From Atrina japonica (taxonomy: Eukaryota > Mollusca > Bivalvia > Pterioida > Pinnidae): 64,000 nucleotides of DNA. Below the pieces are notes generated by a model. That model was not told where the DNA came from and did not search any database. It saw nothing but the letters and a program-made list of their open reading frames with translations. The stretch spans positions 644,001 through 708,000 of the forward strand of contig BROG01000298.1 of assembly GCA_030159075.1 (NCBI GenBank), written 5' to 3'. Positions within the stretch are counted from its first letter, which is position 1. Each line of letters opens with the position of its first letter. Shown one piece after another: positions 1-14,800 of this stretch. The translations under genes were made by a program, and so were the position numbers.

Positions 1-168
1 AATGTACCCGGGAAGAGACCACCGACCTTCTGAAAGTAAACTGACAAACTTTCTCACAAAAATCAGCTTAGGTTCCAGTGTGCCTCCGAACCTGTGCTGA
101 CCAAAAATGAGAGACCTCATGGTTCAAAGTGCGATGTTCTAACCACATGGCTACGGACGCCCCCTAAA
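1..168 (-). repeat. tRNA-derived SINE copy (old)
   Basis: On the minus strand this reads as a tRNA-like head (GCCATGTGGTTAGAACA resembles a box A region of a Leu/Ser-type tRNA) followed by a body ending in a GGTCTCTTCCCGGGTA-like tail. The same tail and head recur at 375-485, 4,745-4,868 and 9,288-9,430, which marks a dispersed family. Too degraded to be a functional tRNA. Confidence 0.55.
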
Positions 169-204
169 AAATTGTAAGTCAATAGAAAGAATAAGATATA
201 TTCT

Positions 205-345
205 TAGTGTCTTTCAACTTATAAAAGGGAACCTGCCTACAGTCTTTGTTAACTTTTTATGATGAATCTCTTTATAAAGACCACCTGTCTATAACATCTA
301 CTTTTGCCTGTTCCCTTGAGTGGCCTTTACGGACGAGTTGGATTG
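205..345 (-). repeat. Dispersed 'TATAAAGACC' repeat
   Basis: Carries CTTTATAAAGACCACCTG and a CCTGTTCCCTTGAGTGGCC segment. The same words, in the other orientation, occur at 47,968-48,130 and 54,990-55,080 in PRRC1 introns. A dispersed repeat of unknown class, probably a small DNA element. Confidence 0.45.
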
Positions 346-374
346 TACATGTCTAACAGTTAGCTTAGTCCCTC

Positions 375-485
375 ACTTCTGGTCAGCACAGGTTCCAGTC
401 CCGCTGGAACATAACTGATTTTGTGAGAAAGTTTGCCAGTTTATTTGCTGAAGGACAGCGGTCTCTTCCCTGGTATATTGTTACA
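375..485 (+). repeat. tRNA-derived SINE fragment
   Basis: Contains GGTTCCAGTCC (box B-like) and ends with GGTCTCTTCCCTGGTATATT, the same tail seen inverted at 1-168 and 9,288-9,430. It lacks a recognisable box A. Confidence 0.45.
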
Positions 486-657
486 GGTACTCGGATCCAA
501 CAATGAAAACAGGCCGCCACTTTATAACTGAAAAATTGTTGAGTGTGCGCAAAACAACATTCAAAATTGAAAAATAAAAAAAAATACTTGAACAGATGCA
601 AGACAAAGAAAGTTAATTTTTTAAAGTACTTTTTCAATCAAGATATTTTTTCTTTAC

Positions 658-841
658 CTGAAATGTGAGGGTTGGGTATTCTGGCTGTATTAATCCAACA
701 CGTTCGCCAATCCACGCTAGGGTCGCATTGAGGAAGCCGAGTATAGAGAAGAATGCTATTACACTTGCTATAATGTAAGCAACAATAGGAAGTGCACTGA
801 TGGCCCCGACTGATGCTGCATCTATAATGTTGTATCCTTCC
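658..841 (-). CDS. SLC28A: SLC28A exon 8 (last in window)
   Basis: Starts after an AAG acceptor. Its first base completes the Arg codon split from exon 7, and it continues EGYNIIDAASVGAISALPIV. Ends ...PTLTFQ before GTAAAG. This is the CNT segment after the 'APAALAISKL' region, with a long hydrophobic stretch (VAYIIASVIAFFSILGF). Phase 0 at the end. Confidence 0.9.
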
Positions 842-3800
842 CTTAAAAGAAGGATTTTATAAGTTACAAACAGTGACACTCTTTCAGACTTAAGTCATCG
901 ATTGAGTCATAGTAAACAACAGAATAAAGGGTGTAGTGTAAAAATGAAGAAGTACCCATGATAATCGAAACTCCAAGTCCATTAGAATATAACAAAATAG
1001 ATATACAAATGGTTTTAACATGATGAACATTTGCGAAGCCCAAACGTGATAGGACGACGTATCCTCTCTTAGCATGCCATACCCGTTGCAAATGTTACAT
1101 AAAAAATATCATGAGTTTGGTGAAATGTCAGTTTCTGTAAAAAGGTCAAACTCAGTGAAAAAGGTAGATATGAAAATTGTCCCAAAATAAACAGCCATTG
1201 TGAAGTAAGTAGTGGATGCAAATTACCTTTTGATTCCTATAGCGTTGGAATTATTCCGCCTCCGTCCTTTATCTTCTGGCCAGACAAGCTTTGAGATTGC
1301 AAGAGCAGCAGGAGCAGACATAACACTTGCTGATATCAAATGATTAGCAGGTGCCTGTAAGAAAAAAAAATTATTGTAGAATGTTAATTTTCAAAAGAAC
1401 ATCCACAACATTACGTGCCATTTTGAAAGTCATACTCGTCTTGTATTTTCAACAAGCATTTTGTGAATACTGATGAATCAGCTTGATTAATCATATCGGA
1501 CATGTGAAACAATTATTAAAGCGGCATTTGCTGTGTGTGGGTATTTTTCAAAGATGTTTCTTTCTTTTTACAACTTAGATTGATATACAATAACAAAAAA
1601 GAGATATACACAGGCATACAAATTCTTAATTGATATATATTTTGTGAAAGTTGCTTGACGAACCCAGTTTGACAGCTAAAGATCCTTTAAGTGAATGGTG
1701 AGCAACTCTAACCAGACGGTCAGACACAAACAATACCTATACCCACGATAAGGCAATAACAAAGAAAGGATTATATTTGGCTGATACATTTATTATTATG
1801 GAGGCTACATTTTTAACAAATTCGATTTTATAGTTTATAGCCTCTCTTTTATTTTTGTGTAAATTCATATTTTGGTTCTTCATGATAAAAAGTTCACATA
1901 GAATGAATTCATTTCTTTTTGTATGTTCCAGCTATTTCTGCATGTTTGAATTTGTCCCTTTAATTTGGTTAAAATCCAAATTAAATGAAAAAAGGGAAGT
2001 CTGAGTCTAATTTTGAAAAATTTTGATAGTTTATAAAAGTCACAGATACCAAAATATTAATTTTCAAGATGTCCTGGAGACAAATGTTCAATCTGCTGAA
2101 CATTGGACAAACTGACGGACCTCTGAAAATGCAGAAGTGAGATCAGATACAGTGGAGAAATTTAAGGAATTATTTTGAAAATAAATTATGCCAACAAACT
2201 ATTATCTTACTGTCCTATGGCATATTTAAAGTATTAAATAAAATATTCAAATATGCATTATGACTACAATACGTCTTTGAATATTTTTTTTAATATTTGA
2301 AATATGTCAAAGGACACTACTACTGTATTAAAAACAAAAAAGGAACTAATAGCCTATACATAGACATTTTTATTAGGTACAATGTATAACGCAGAAATCT
2401 TAAACAAACTTATAGCCTATACATAGAGATTTTTCGACATTATGTAAAAACTCTCTATCTATTAGGTACAATGTATTACGCAGAAATCTCAAACAAAATT
2501 ATGTAAAAACTCTCTATTTATTGGTTACAATTTATTACACAGAAATATCAAAGAAACTTAAATAGTTTGCACTAATAACGAACTATTGTGAGTACTTCCG
2601 TCTAGATAATTGTTTTGCTGATATCGTATCGTTTGATAATTTTCGTTTTAAAAACGTGACTAATCTATATAAACTTCCTCTTGGCATTTAAATTTTATTA
2701 ACTCCCATTGAATTTTAATACATATATTTGCTCATCTATTATATCAGATAAAACTCAGGTATATACCAGTATACAAATTAACTTTAACTTTTACCTTTCC
2801 AAGACAAAGATAAATTCTATCTATCTTCTTTAAGACATCCTACGCGGTTTTTTTTGTTGTTTTTTTTTAAAATGATAAAAAAATCGAAAGTAGAGTTTGT
2901 TTGTTTATTATTTTTTTCGTTCGGTCAGGATGTGAAGACACTTATGTATATGAAGTGCTACAAATATTCACCTCTACTGTAGACGTAATGTATATAGGAT
3001 ATCTCGACTGTAAGTCTCATCTAAAAAAACCTCGTACGACCGCTTACTATATGTATAATCATATCTGGTAACGAGGTACCTGCATTTGGATCCATGATGT
3101 TTCACTTGCGAGTCACACGTTCCCACACCCGAGACCAGAAACAATGACAAATCTGAGACAAAATTTTATTGTCAAAAATCAAGAATTTATTCATCCGAGT
3201 AAAAGTGAAAACACGCGGAGCATAAAACGACATTAGACTTTTCTCAACTGAGGTGAGATTGTCAAGGGGCAGTGTAAATCTCGTCCATGACATATGTCCA
3301 AATTTATGTCCCTATTCACATAACTTCGATGTTTGAACATTATTCTTATTACAATCTCTTATTAATTATTCAATAACCAACCAAGAGGAATAAAACGTGT
3401 TAAAATCAAGTAGGCGGCACTTTTTGTGGCAAAAAGGTGAATAGATATATACATTTTTAAAAACATTAAAAACGTCTTGTAAAATGGTAATACATGACCG
3501 AAGTCAGTAATTTATTCATATGATATGTATTATGTATGTAATAAACGATATTCAAGATAAAAGTAAATTTGTATAAGTTTATTAGATAAGATAAATGACT
3601 CGGAACATACACTTGAGCACATGTACCGAAATTGTTTATGGTCTCAGGCCCTGGTCATATAAAATTTTATAATACATATATATACCAGATTTATAATATC
3701 TCGGTGACGTGAAGCAGGTGTCTCGACACTTTTTACTGGCAATTCGAAATAGATATAAATGTTTGTTTGTTATTTTTGTTTTTTGGTTTTTTTTTCTTTT

Positions 3801-6800
3801 TGCCTTAGAAAGAATCAAACCTCGCAGATGAGACAACTACACAACTGTTAAAGCTTTTCAGAATGATCGGACTTAACATCTTAAAAAGATACTGAGTTTT
3901 ATCACCAAACAGTATCCTCCATTAGGTGTAATTAGACATTAATAAAAATCTATTATTCAGTATGGTATATACTTACACCGTAAAGTGTATATATTGCTAA
4001 TGTGCTGCCAGCTACAGTGGCAAATCCGTTTGTCATAATTGTATGGAGCTCCGACATTGTCATATCTTCAAACAATGGTTTTACAAGGGTCGTAGTCTCT
4101 CCCTGCGAATTGTGATATACACTACTAAATGAATAACTATATCAATACGATTAATTTACATATTACACCATAGTGTTGATGAATGTCTAATTGTACTCTA
4201 GCGATTCTATATGCAGGAGTCAACAGACACAGACACAGACACACACACACACACACACAGACACAGACACACACACACACACACACACACACTAACCAAT
4301 TATGTATGTGTATTCGTTTTCTATTTACTGAGAAACAAACTAAAACTAAAAAATAACAAACATACATGTGCGCGACATTAATGTATATCGTAGTATGCAT
4401 CGTAAATGGTTTCCATTTTCTGTATAATTATTTATCAATTATTTTTCAATTTTCATCCTCAGTTTGTATTCTAACATGTTCAAACCTTGTGTTGTAAATC
4501 AGTGTTGAGATTATCTTTCGTGACCCGATGAAATCATATTTTGTAAGAATCACTATATTAAAGAAAACTGATAATTTGAAAATTGCAAACTTGTTATTAG
4601 GCGCAATTTTGAGTTGGATGCTAAATAAACATAGTGTCTTTTGTCTTAACCTATTAACTAAAATTATGTGACACACTACAATCAACATTATTGTCAGTGA
4701 TATAGTGGCGAAATTTATAAAAATAATTCTGGAAATAACAGGTTACAAAGGAAGAGACCACCAGCCTAATAGGAATAAATTCATAAACTCGGCTATGTTT
4801 CCAGCTGAGCTCGAAGGAGCCCTGACAGGAGGTAAGAGATATCCCTTAAGTGCAATGTTCTAACGAAGGGCGATAACTCTTATATCTATTTATGTATCAG
4901 AGTCATCGATACGTTTCTTATAGTCAGAGCATCAACCCATTATCCTTTCAGAGATTTGTTAGATTAACTTCTCATCCTCGCATCAATACAGAAAGTTTGA
5001 TAGCGCATTCGAAAATTAAATTTTCTATAATTCAATGTTTAATAAAGAACTTAACTGAATTTGATGTAACATGTATCAGGATCAGTAATGTATATTACGA
5101 TAATTAAAGGCATAAAAGCTGTCAAAATGGATTTTTTGTACTTAAAGTTTCAAATATTCGACAAATATTATAAAAATAAAATGTTTTTGAAAAATATTAG
5201 TTTGAAGAAATAAAATGTTCTAATATCGCATTTGTGAACAGAAATGGACTGTGAATGGGTGAGTATACATTTACATTCTTACCTGCATGACAGAAATATC
5301 AATCGTCTGCGTATTTCATTCATTCCAGGCTATATATGCATATGTTAAAATTTAATACGGTAATATATCTTTTTGGAACCTTTTTAGTCAAAACTTTGGT
5401 CTTATAGCCAGATATTGGTTTATTTATCAGTATGACATCTTGTATAGGTAGATCCTGTTTTTAAAAAATGAGGTAATACAGACCCATCCAACGAAGACGT
5501 TGACGGCGGCGTGTAAAGACTCCATAGCTGATGTACCCAGCGTGTACTGCATAATAAGAGCCATTTTCTCGATAAGAACTTGCATCCATCCCAAAAAGTA
5601 AAAAATCGAAATCATGGAACTGAAGAAGAATATGACTGACATCACCTGAAACAGATTTAATGTAAAATAATACACAGTCTAGCTACTTTCAAACATCATA
5701 GATTCATCAGAGGAAGACGCTATTAAACAGTCAAGGACGAAATATGTAACTGACAACCCAGTGGCATAGCTACGTGTCTGTCAAAATGGACGAGCGTACA
5801 CATCATCCGAGCAAAAAATCAGTGTCTCTGAACTTTGCTGTATTTAGTCAGTTTTCAATAAAAAAAACTTTTCCTTTTCGGTGGGGCTAACTTTTTCTTC
5901 GCACGTTCTCTAATTGTATGGGCCAAACTTGAAAAAAGCAACGTAACAAGTTGCAGTGGTCGGATATCGATTTGTTTCGTTGAATTCAAAGCCTTGTTTG
6001 GATCATGGGATTTCTTCATCGTATTCATAGCCTTGTTTGGAAATAGATATCTGAAATCAGCTGTTATAAAAAGAACCTATGACACATGACAAAGCATGTA
6101 GCAATAGAACAATGGAGATTGGTTCAGGTAAATCTTACACACAAAGAAAAAATGTAAAAATGTTTTTGAATTGCTACATAACCCATTTGTATTCTTCAAC
6201 TATGACCACTTTCCTTTGGTGCTCACATATGTTTTCACACACATTTTCCCAAAACAAATTTGATAGAGGTCTACATACAAACGCAAAGTCTCTTTAACAA
6301 TCGTATGGTGTTAAAATCAAAGAAACCAAATTTATTAACCGTTTACCTGGAAAGCAAAGAAATGCTCCATAAAACCATCCCCAAATACAAATCTTGCGCC
6401 ATTATTTGCATGTGCTAGGAATTCTGTAACTCGTTCTCCAAGCCACTGGAATGCATCATAGCCCCAGCTAGTCCTCAGCACGATGGTGGCAAATATCAAC
6501 TGTAACAGCATCCCCCACAGCACTGGCCTCCATGTTACCTATATTGATTGAGATAAAGGTAACGTGACAATTGAAGTTACTACTAAATACACACTAACAA
6601 TGTAATAAATTAACATACTCTTAGAAGAGACAGTCAAATGTACAAATGGACAAAAGGACAAATGTATCAGTGGACAAACAGATTAATTGACAATTGAACA
6701 AATAGACAAATGGACAATTTGACAAAGATAAACCGACATGTGTACAACTGAACAATTCTACAACTAGGCAAATGCATGATTTGAAACAATTGGACAAATA

Positions 6801-9800
6801 GACAAGATTATGTACAATAGGATAAACCGACAAACCAAAAAAAAATACCCCTTCGATCTCTAGTTGATAAATATCATTTTAACCAATAGGTCATTCATTT
6901 TTTTCCCTGTTTAGCGTAATAAAAAGAAATATCTAGGAAGACACTACGGAACATAGTCCTTATATAAACAGTTTTACATATACATATATTTTCATCATTG
7001 CGAAAACTAATATTTCATAGGTTATTTATAAGTATTTGCCCAAAATGTTTTTTTGAATTTTGATTTTGCTTTTCTTTTGTTAACACATCAGGAAAATACA
7101 TCAATGTTCATTACATTGCATTTATTCTCTTAACAAAAGACGCAAGGGGCCTTAAGTCGCTCACCTGGCAAAATTGGTCAACATTGTAGAAAACATAAAT
7201 AATGTGTAAAAAAATAAATCGCTAATAAACATGAAAACAGTATGCTCATTAGACCTTAAAAATCACACGAGTGAAATGTATTTTACTAACAATATACTGA
7301 AAAGCAACCAAAAGCTTGGTGGCGATCACTGAACAATAGGGAAAAACAGCACAAAACATGAAAATATCCACTTAAATTTGGAAATAACTCCCATATGGAT
7401 CAACCTGACAATTTAATTCCAGTTGACTTTTTCGTAGATCTTTGCGGACTGAACATTTTTGCTTCTTTCTCTTTCTATCTTTTATTCTTTTCAAGATAAT
7501 AGGACAAAACTGTCGAAAACATGAGAAATCCACTAAAAGGGGAAATAACTCCCAAAAGGTGCAACCTGACAATTTCGGTCCTATTGGCTTTTTTGTAGAT
7601 CTTTGCGTGCTTAGCATTTTTGCTTATTTCACTTTCCCTCTATCTGTTATACTTTTAAAGATATCAAGACAAAACTGTCAAAAACAAGAAAAATCAACTT
7701 AAAAAGGGAAACAACTCCCATTTCAGATCTTTGCGTGCTGAACGTTTTCTCTTATTTCACTTTTACTTTACCTATTATATTTTTCAAGATAATGTCAAAA
7801 AACAACATGAAAAATCTACTTAAAAGGGGAAATAGCTCACATAAGGGGCAACCTAACAATTTCGACCCGGTTGACATTTTTGTAGATCGTTGCATGCTGA
7901 ACATTTTTGCTTCTTTCACTTTTACTCTACCTATTATACTATACTTTTCAAGATAATGTCAAAAAACATTAAAAAACAAGAAAAATCCACTTAAAAGGGG
8001 AAATAACTAACATAAGGGGCAACCGAAGAATTTCTGCCCAATTGTCTTTTTTCGTAGATCTTTGCGTGCTTACATTTTTGCTTGTTTCACTTTTACTCTA
8101 CCTATTATACTTTTCAAGATAATATGTCAAAAAGCATCCCAAAACATAAAAAATCCACTTAAAAGGGGAAATAACTCCCATAAGTGGCAACCTGACAATT
8201 TTGGCCCTTTGACGTTTTTGTAGATCTTTGCATCCCGAACATTTTTGCTTCTTTCACTTTTACTCTAGCTATTATACTTTTCAAGATAATGTCAAACAAC
8301 ATCCAAAAACATGAAAAATTCACAAAAAAGGGGGGAAACTCACATAAGGGTCGACCCGACAATCTCCACCAAAATGAAATATTTATAGATTTTTGCAAGC
8401 CGCTCATTTTAAGGTAAAAGTTTTTTCTCTAGCTTTGATAAGTTTGGAGATACATTTATTAAATCAAAAATATCTGCTGACTCATTCGTTCTATATTTAG
8501 CCATGGCAGTCATGTTTGGTCCTAGCCCCTTTTCATCCGCAAACTTTATGCAGCTTTACATTGTTATACTTCCTGTCAAGTTTGGTTCAAATTCGTCCAA
8601 TGGTTCTGGAGAAGTAGTCAAAAATGTCGAAAAAGTTCACCCCAAAAAATATATTTTCCATTTACTTAGGTGCCTGTGATCTTGATTTTTTACCCCATGA
8701 CCTTGAAATTTTGTCAACATGATCCTCGGGTAATTTTGTATACAAAAGTCTATCAGTTTTGAGTTATTAAACAATTTGTAATACAATTGTTCTCTGCGTT
8801 ATTGAAGCGACCCTAGTGTCTCGTTTATAGATAGATTTCATTTTCATTCGCAAACTGTGTAGATACTGACTTTACAATTATGCATACGAAATTTGAAACT
8901 CAACTGATCATTGGTTCATAAGAAGAAGATTTTTAAAGATGTACCAAGTTTTGGTGCTTTTTGGCACCTTTTAGGGCCCCAATTGGTCCTATCCCTTTTT
9001 CATCCGCAAACTTCATGTGGCTTCACATGGGAATGCTATATGCCAAGTTTTGTTAAAATTGACCCACTGTTTAAAGAAGATGTGCAAAAGTTAACAAATG
9101 AACGACGGACGACGACGGACGCCGAACTTTTGGCTTATAGCAATAGTACTTGGCCCTTCGGGCCAGGTGAGCTAAAAATATCTTGTGCTTTTATTTTGTT
9201 TTGTGTTGTTTTTTCGGACAAAAATAAAGTATTTGAATTTAGGTCACACGTTAAATGTAAAAAAAGCTTTGATAGTGGAAGAAAGAACTCGTTACAATAT
9301 ACCCGGGGGGAGACAACCGCCCTCCACGAGTAAACTTTACAAACTTTCTCAAAAAGTTAAAAGACGAGAAAAGAAAGATTCCATGCCTAAAAGGGCGATT
9401 TTCTAACCACTTGGCCACGGAGGTCACGCTGCCTATGTGTTATACTTTGAGATACAATACGAACCTTGAATACAGAGTTTCTGGGACCAAGGATCAAGAT
9501 GCGATCTCCAACTTAAATCATTATTGAAATCCTATATTCAAAATTCCTGGATATCTATTATACTCGGAATATTAGGCGTTTGATTGTTCATAACATCAAT
9601 GTTTTTAACTGCAAAAATTGAGTTTGATAGATATGGTATTACCTAAACAAATTATTAAAAATTTGAACATTGACTCTGTGGATCTGAACCAATGTTTTTC
9701 TATTCAGAAAATGATAATGACCTGTTGTTTGACAATTTTGCAGTTGCCATCATTATATACAGTCTTATAAGACATGGGCGTCGGAAGCAAATTGAAAGTG

Positions 9801-11230
9801 GGGGGCTTAAAACAAACACACGCCAGAAACGTCTGGGGGCTAAGCCCCAATTTTCAACACTTATGTCTATCTTTGCAAAAAACGTTGGGGGGCTAAGCCC
9901 CCTCCCCCCCCCCCGCCTATGTAAGAAATCAACTTATTACACATTAAATTGTGAAAATACATTTTGGTGTGTGTTTATTTGCTAAACCATTATATTTCAA
10001 TACTTATTTCTCAACGCTGTGTAATCTTGCAGAAAGAATGCCGTAAGCAGTATTGTAACCTTACCGACTAATCATGTTTTATTCAATGATTCATTTACCT
10101 GTGAAGGATCCTTTGAGAAGAAAAACAGCAAAAACATAAAAATTAGTAATCCCACAGCTGGTATAGTACTGGCTGGTCTTGTAATAAAGACTGTACAAAG
10201 GATGTAAAAGAATATGTACAAGACCACAAATACGGTCAAAATTCTGAAAGAAAAGATCAAAATATGTATATATAAAACAAAACCATACAAATCTATAAAA
10301 TCTTATACAGTCTAAATTATCCAGAGATTCCAGTTTTCATGTGTTTTGTTTGTTTCTTTTTGTTTTACTGTTTTTGTTTTGTTTTGATTTTGTTTCATTT
10401 TTTTATTTTTCTATTTTTTATTTATTTATCTATTTATTTTTATTTATTTACTTATTGTCCAACAACATTTAATAAACTGGTAAAATTGTTGAACATTGCA
10501 TAAAATTTCAGTGAAAAAACAAATACATGATAGTCCCGAATAGGATAAAAAGATATGATATCAACACATGCATCAGATACATCTATAGAAATAGAGGGCT
10601 ATATAACCTTAAAAAAAAACCTGACAAATGTCAGATTATTGTCTTATTTAAACACAGTCATAGCAGACCATATTCTCTTTCATCACATTTTGTATTTTCT
10701 ATATAGACTGAAAGATTAAATTATCCTTCATTAGATTATTTAAAAATTATGTGAAAAAGAGATCAGCATTCATGTAGCCTTGTGAGATTTTTAGGCCCAT
10801 GAGTAAGTTTCATATATGGGTAAGTTTCTAATATGTGTAAGTAAAAAAGAAACTTGGAACTGTATTCTCTGAAAATTCTACTGAAACGAGATAAGAAAGA
10901 GCTTCACATACAGTGTGTTTTGCATGAAATATACATACATATACATACATGTATACATACATATACAAACATATATACATACATATATACATATATATAT
11001 ACATACATACATATATATATATATCATAGGCGTCGGAGCCGGGGAGGGGGGGCTTAGCCCCCCACTTTTTTGCAAAGATAGGCATAGGTGTTGAAAATTG
11101 GGGCTTAGCCCCCAAGACGTTTCTGGCGTGTGTGTGTTTTAAATTGGTTTAGCCCCCCCCCCCCCCCACTTCTGGCATGTGTGTGTTTTAAGTTGGTTTA
11201 GCCCCCCACTTTCAATTTGCTTCCGACGCC

Positions 11231-11316
<86 letters not shown>

Positions 11317-11760
11317 CTTTCGTAAACCAAATTTATATACTTGACTTGTCACATATCATTATACTCACATTTTCAGAATACTAAGCGATCTCCTATCTGG
11401 TAGACGTTTTACCAAATTATTATTCCATGCAGACTGAATTCTACTGCCAAATTTCTTCTTGATCACATGAATAGTGTATCCAATGGCAAGGACCACTGTA
11501 ATTGTCAAAAGTCGAATCGACCCCTCATCTCCAAACTTGTATACAAGTGCGTAAATAAAGTAACCCAGGTATCCCAGCAAAAGTAAAATCTTGAAGAGTG
11601 TGCGCAAGGCAACTGTATGTTTCTTGAAGAATCCATCCAATTCTTTCCGAACTTTAACGACAGGACCTGTACAAGACACCCTTTCCAGAAATGCTGTAAC
11701 CCTCCCTATTACCGAGGACTCATCTCTGCACGTGTATACAGTGGTTTCCTATATATATAT

Positions 11761-11792
<32 letters not shown>

Positions 11793-11837
11793 ATATATAT
11801 ATATATATTATATATATTATATATATATATATATATA

Positions 11838-11894
<57 letters not shown>

Positions 11895-14800
11895 TTTACA
11901 TTGAACTCGTTCTGAACTAACACTATCACATCTTTGGAGGAACATATAAGGCATATTCACCATATTGTAGGGTTTAGTTTTTTTTCTTTGGGGTGTCCTG
12001 GAGGGGTTCGGTTGGGGTTTCAAATAGGGGGTCCATACATGTATTTCAAAATTAATGTTGTAAAACTAGAAAATTTCTGTGTTTAAGTAAGAATAACCAG
12101 TCATTTTTTGGGTGTAGTTTTGCATGTAAAGCTAGGTTGTATGACCCCCGTGCTATCTAAGTGAGATCTCATTCTTTCAAGGTGGATCCTAAGGGCAGTA
12201 TGGAAAGTTCAAAATGTCCATGTTATTTACCTGGATTTTTGTTGTTTAAGTTAATGATGACTTAAACATAGAAAATTCAGGTAAATAACCTGTAACACTA
12301 GGTTATTTGTTCCTCTGCAATCTTTGTGGGATTCAATATTTACAGAAGATCCAAATGGGTGGAAACATGAGCAGACAGCTTGAAATACATTTCATTAAGG
12401 TAGATATTGGCTTTGATACTGTATCTATGAACTACTGGCTAGTTGGGCCCTTTGCAAATATTTTCATGCGATTTAAGGATTTCAGGGAGGTTCAAAAGTG
12501 GTGGAATGTGTGTAGAAAGCTCAAAATAAAACTTTTAAAAGTAGATATTGGCTTACATGTTGTAATGGTGTAAAACTGTGTATAGTTGAACCCTCTGTTA
12601 TCTTTATGGGAATTCACCTCTCCGAGAGATTGGCAAACTTAGTTTCTTTCTCATTTTAATTTTGAAGTAAATAACCACAAGAGTGTCAACATGACAGTAA
12701 TATACTCAGGCCACACCAATTTTATTAGTAGTTCGTTGGAAATCCCGGTCCTAATTTTCAGAAAATGAAATAATAATAATAATATTATTATTTTTAACCG
12801 CACCTGTTTTGAAAGTACGCACGCGATTTTTTTTTTAAGATTCGGGTTCGGTATTGCCGTTTTCTTTTATGATTTTAATATTCAGCCTTGTCCTCCGTTT
12901 TTTACGATGATGTTTACATAGTTTCCATGCAGGGAAACATAAAAAATAATCAAACCACCATGAACCGTAAGCATACAAAACTTAATAGAAATGATATTTA
13001 CAGAATCTTTAAGCTTATCTCTTGATCAAGATCATGGATCACGATATTGAATCTGATTAAACTGCATAGATCCATTTCAGTGTTCAGTCGTTTATCATTA
13101 TTGCTGCTCATCCGTTTCGTAAGGAAGAATTTCTGTAGATCTACTGATTTTAAACATTTTAAAAATTTTATCATAGGAAAACACGCTTAAAATCAAGGAA
13201 GAAATTCGGCCTACAGTTTCATCAACCTTGATTTTAGATATGAAGTATAACAAAATTATTTAAAAATCGGAGAACCAGCGATATATAAAGCTTTATATAT
13301 CGCTGGGAGAACTTAATAAAATTCTCTGATTTTATCTAATTTCTGTGGAAACGCTGGGTAAATCGGAGAATATTATATGCCCCAGCTCTCCAATTTTAAC
13401 CAGAGTTTCCAGAGAAAATACGATTTCACCCCACATTTCCACAGAAATTATTAATATCTAACATACATCTTGAAGACATAAGCCTGTCTAACATAAACAA
13501 ATAAAGACATTTTAAAAAATCAAGAGTTTCCACAATATATCAATCCTAATGTTTATTTAAATGACATACTGTCTTTTTGTTTCATGTACATGACTATCTT
13601 TAGCTGTACTATTAGTGAAATGCAATATAGAAATTGTGCATCACTGAAGAATATTCTTTGTAGCAATTTCACTTATATCAGATGAGTTTTTTTTCCAGTG
13701 GTTTCGAGTTTTGATGGATTTAGTAAACAGTTTATAACCAACATAATTTTTTCAAAATATTCTCTAAATTTTGTACTCTGCATAACTTTTTTTGAGTGAC
13801 AAAATTTGTCATTGTGACAGAGTCAGTCTTGGGTCATATTTCATTTCATAATTGATAAATATTATTTTACATGTGTCTTACAACTTCAGAAAATGTCCAT
13901 GACTTCTCTTTTAATATCTTCTACTTTTGAATTACAAATCTGAAATAAGTCCCTATTTTGTGGTTTTAACAGGAATCGAATTCTTTGTAAGATGAAAGCT
14001 ATTTATTGCCCAAAATATTCACATTATTGTGTTGCCAGGGTTAGGGCCCTGATGTCAGCCCATTTACATAAAGACCAATTACTACAATTAAAGTATACAT
14101 TTCAAATAAAAAGATAAAATGTTTTGTTATTCTAATATTTCTGTTGATCTTGTCATTAATGAGGTATTACCTTATAAAAATTGTGCAGTGAAATTTGTGT
14201 GCAGAAGTTAAAATATGTATATACTTTTTGAATTGATACAAATATAATATTACTTTATTTATTTTGTTGAAGATGGTAGGCAGAATACATGTGGAAACAA
14301 TTTCTCAGTACACTTACCCTAGTGCAAATCTAACAGGAAGATTATTACCCTTTCACTTTCTTTCGAAATGGTTTTCTGATTTACAAACCAGAAACTTGAT
14401 GGTCAATTTAGTATTTACATGTGTAGATCACAATAATGTATTGGATAAACCAAAATAAAATGTTAATAGATTTCATAGTTAAATAATTTACATGAAAATT
14501 TGCATTAGTAAAATCAAAATTACCAAAATGATAGAAAATAATTTTGTTCGGTCCACATTTTTATTGCTTCGGTCCAATTTCAATGAAATTTGAAATAATA
14601 ATATTTTTTAAAAAATCGATCGTTCGGTCCAAACTCTGAAAATTAAATCCCAAAGAACTACAAATCAAATTGGTATGGCCTTAGTTATGGCCTACCGAAG
14701 TAGCTTAAATGAAAATATTTTGTTCTAGTTTACGCCGGTGGACTCTTTTTTTCGAACTGTTAGACTCGATCAATTTACACATGCTAAGATTACAGAAATT

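Noticed and set aside
4137..4400. Cys/Val-repeat peptide
   Set aside because: Translation of the (CA)n microsatellite.
8911..9333. 140-residue plus-strand frame
   Set aside because: Overlaps the right end of a dispersed repeat and a SINE; no domain and no splice or promoter context.
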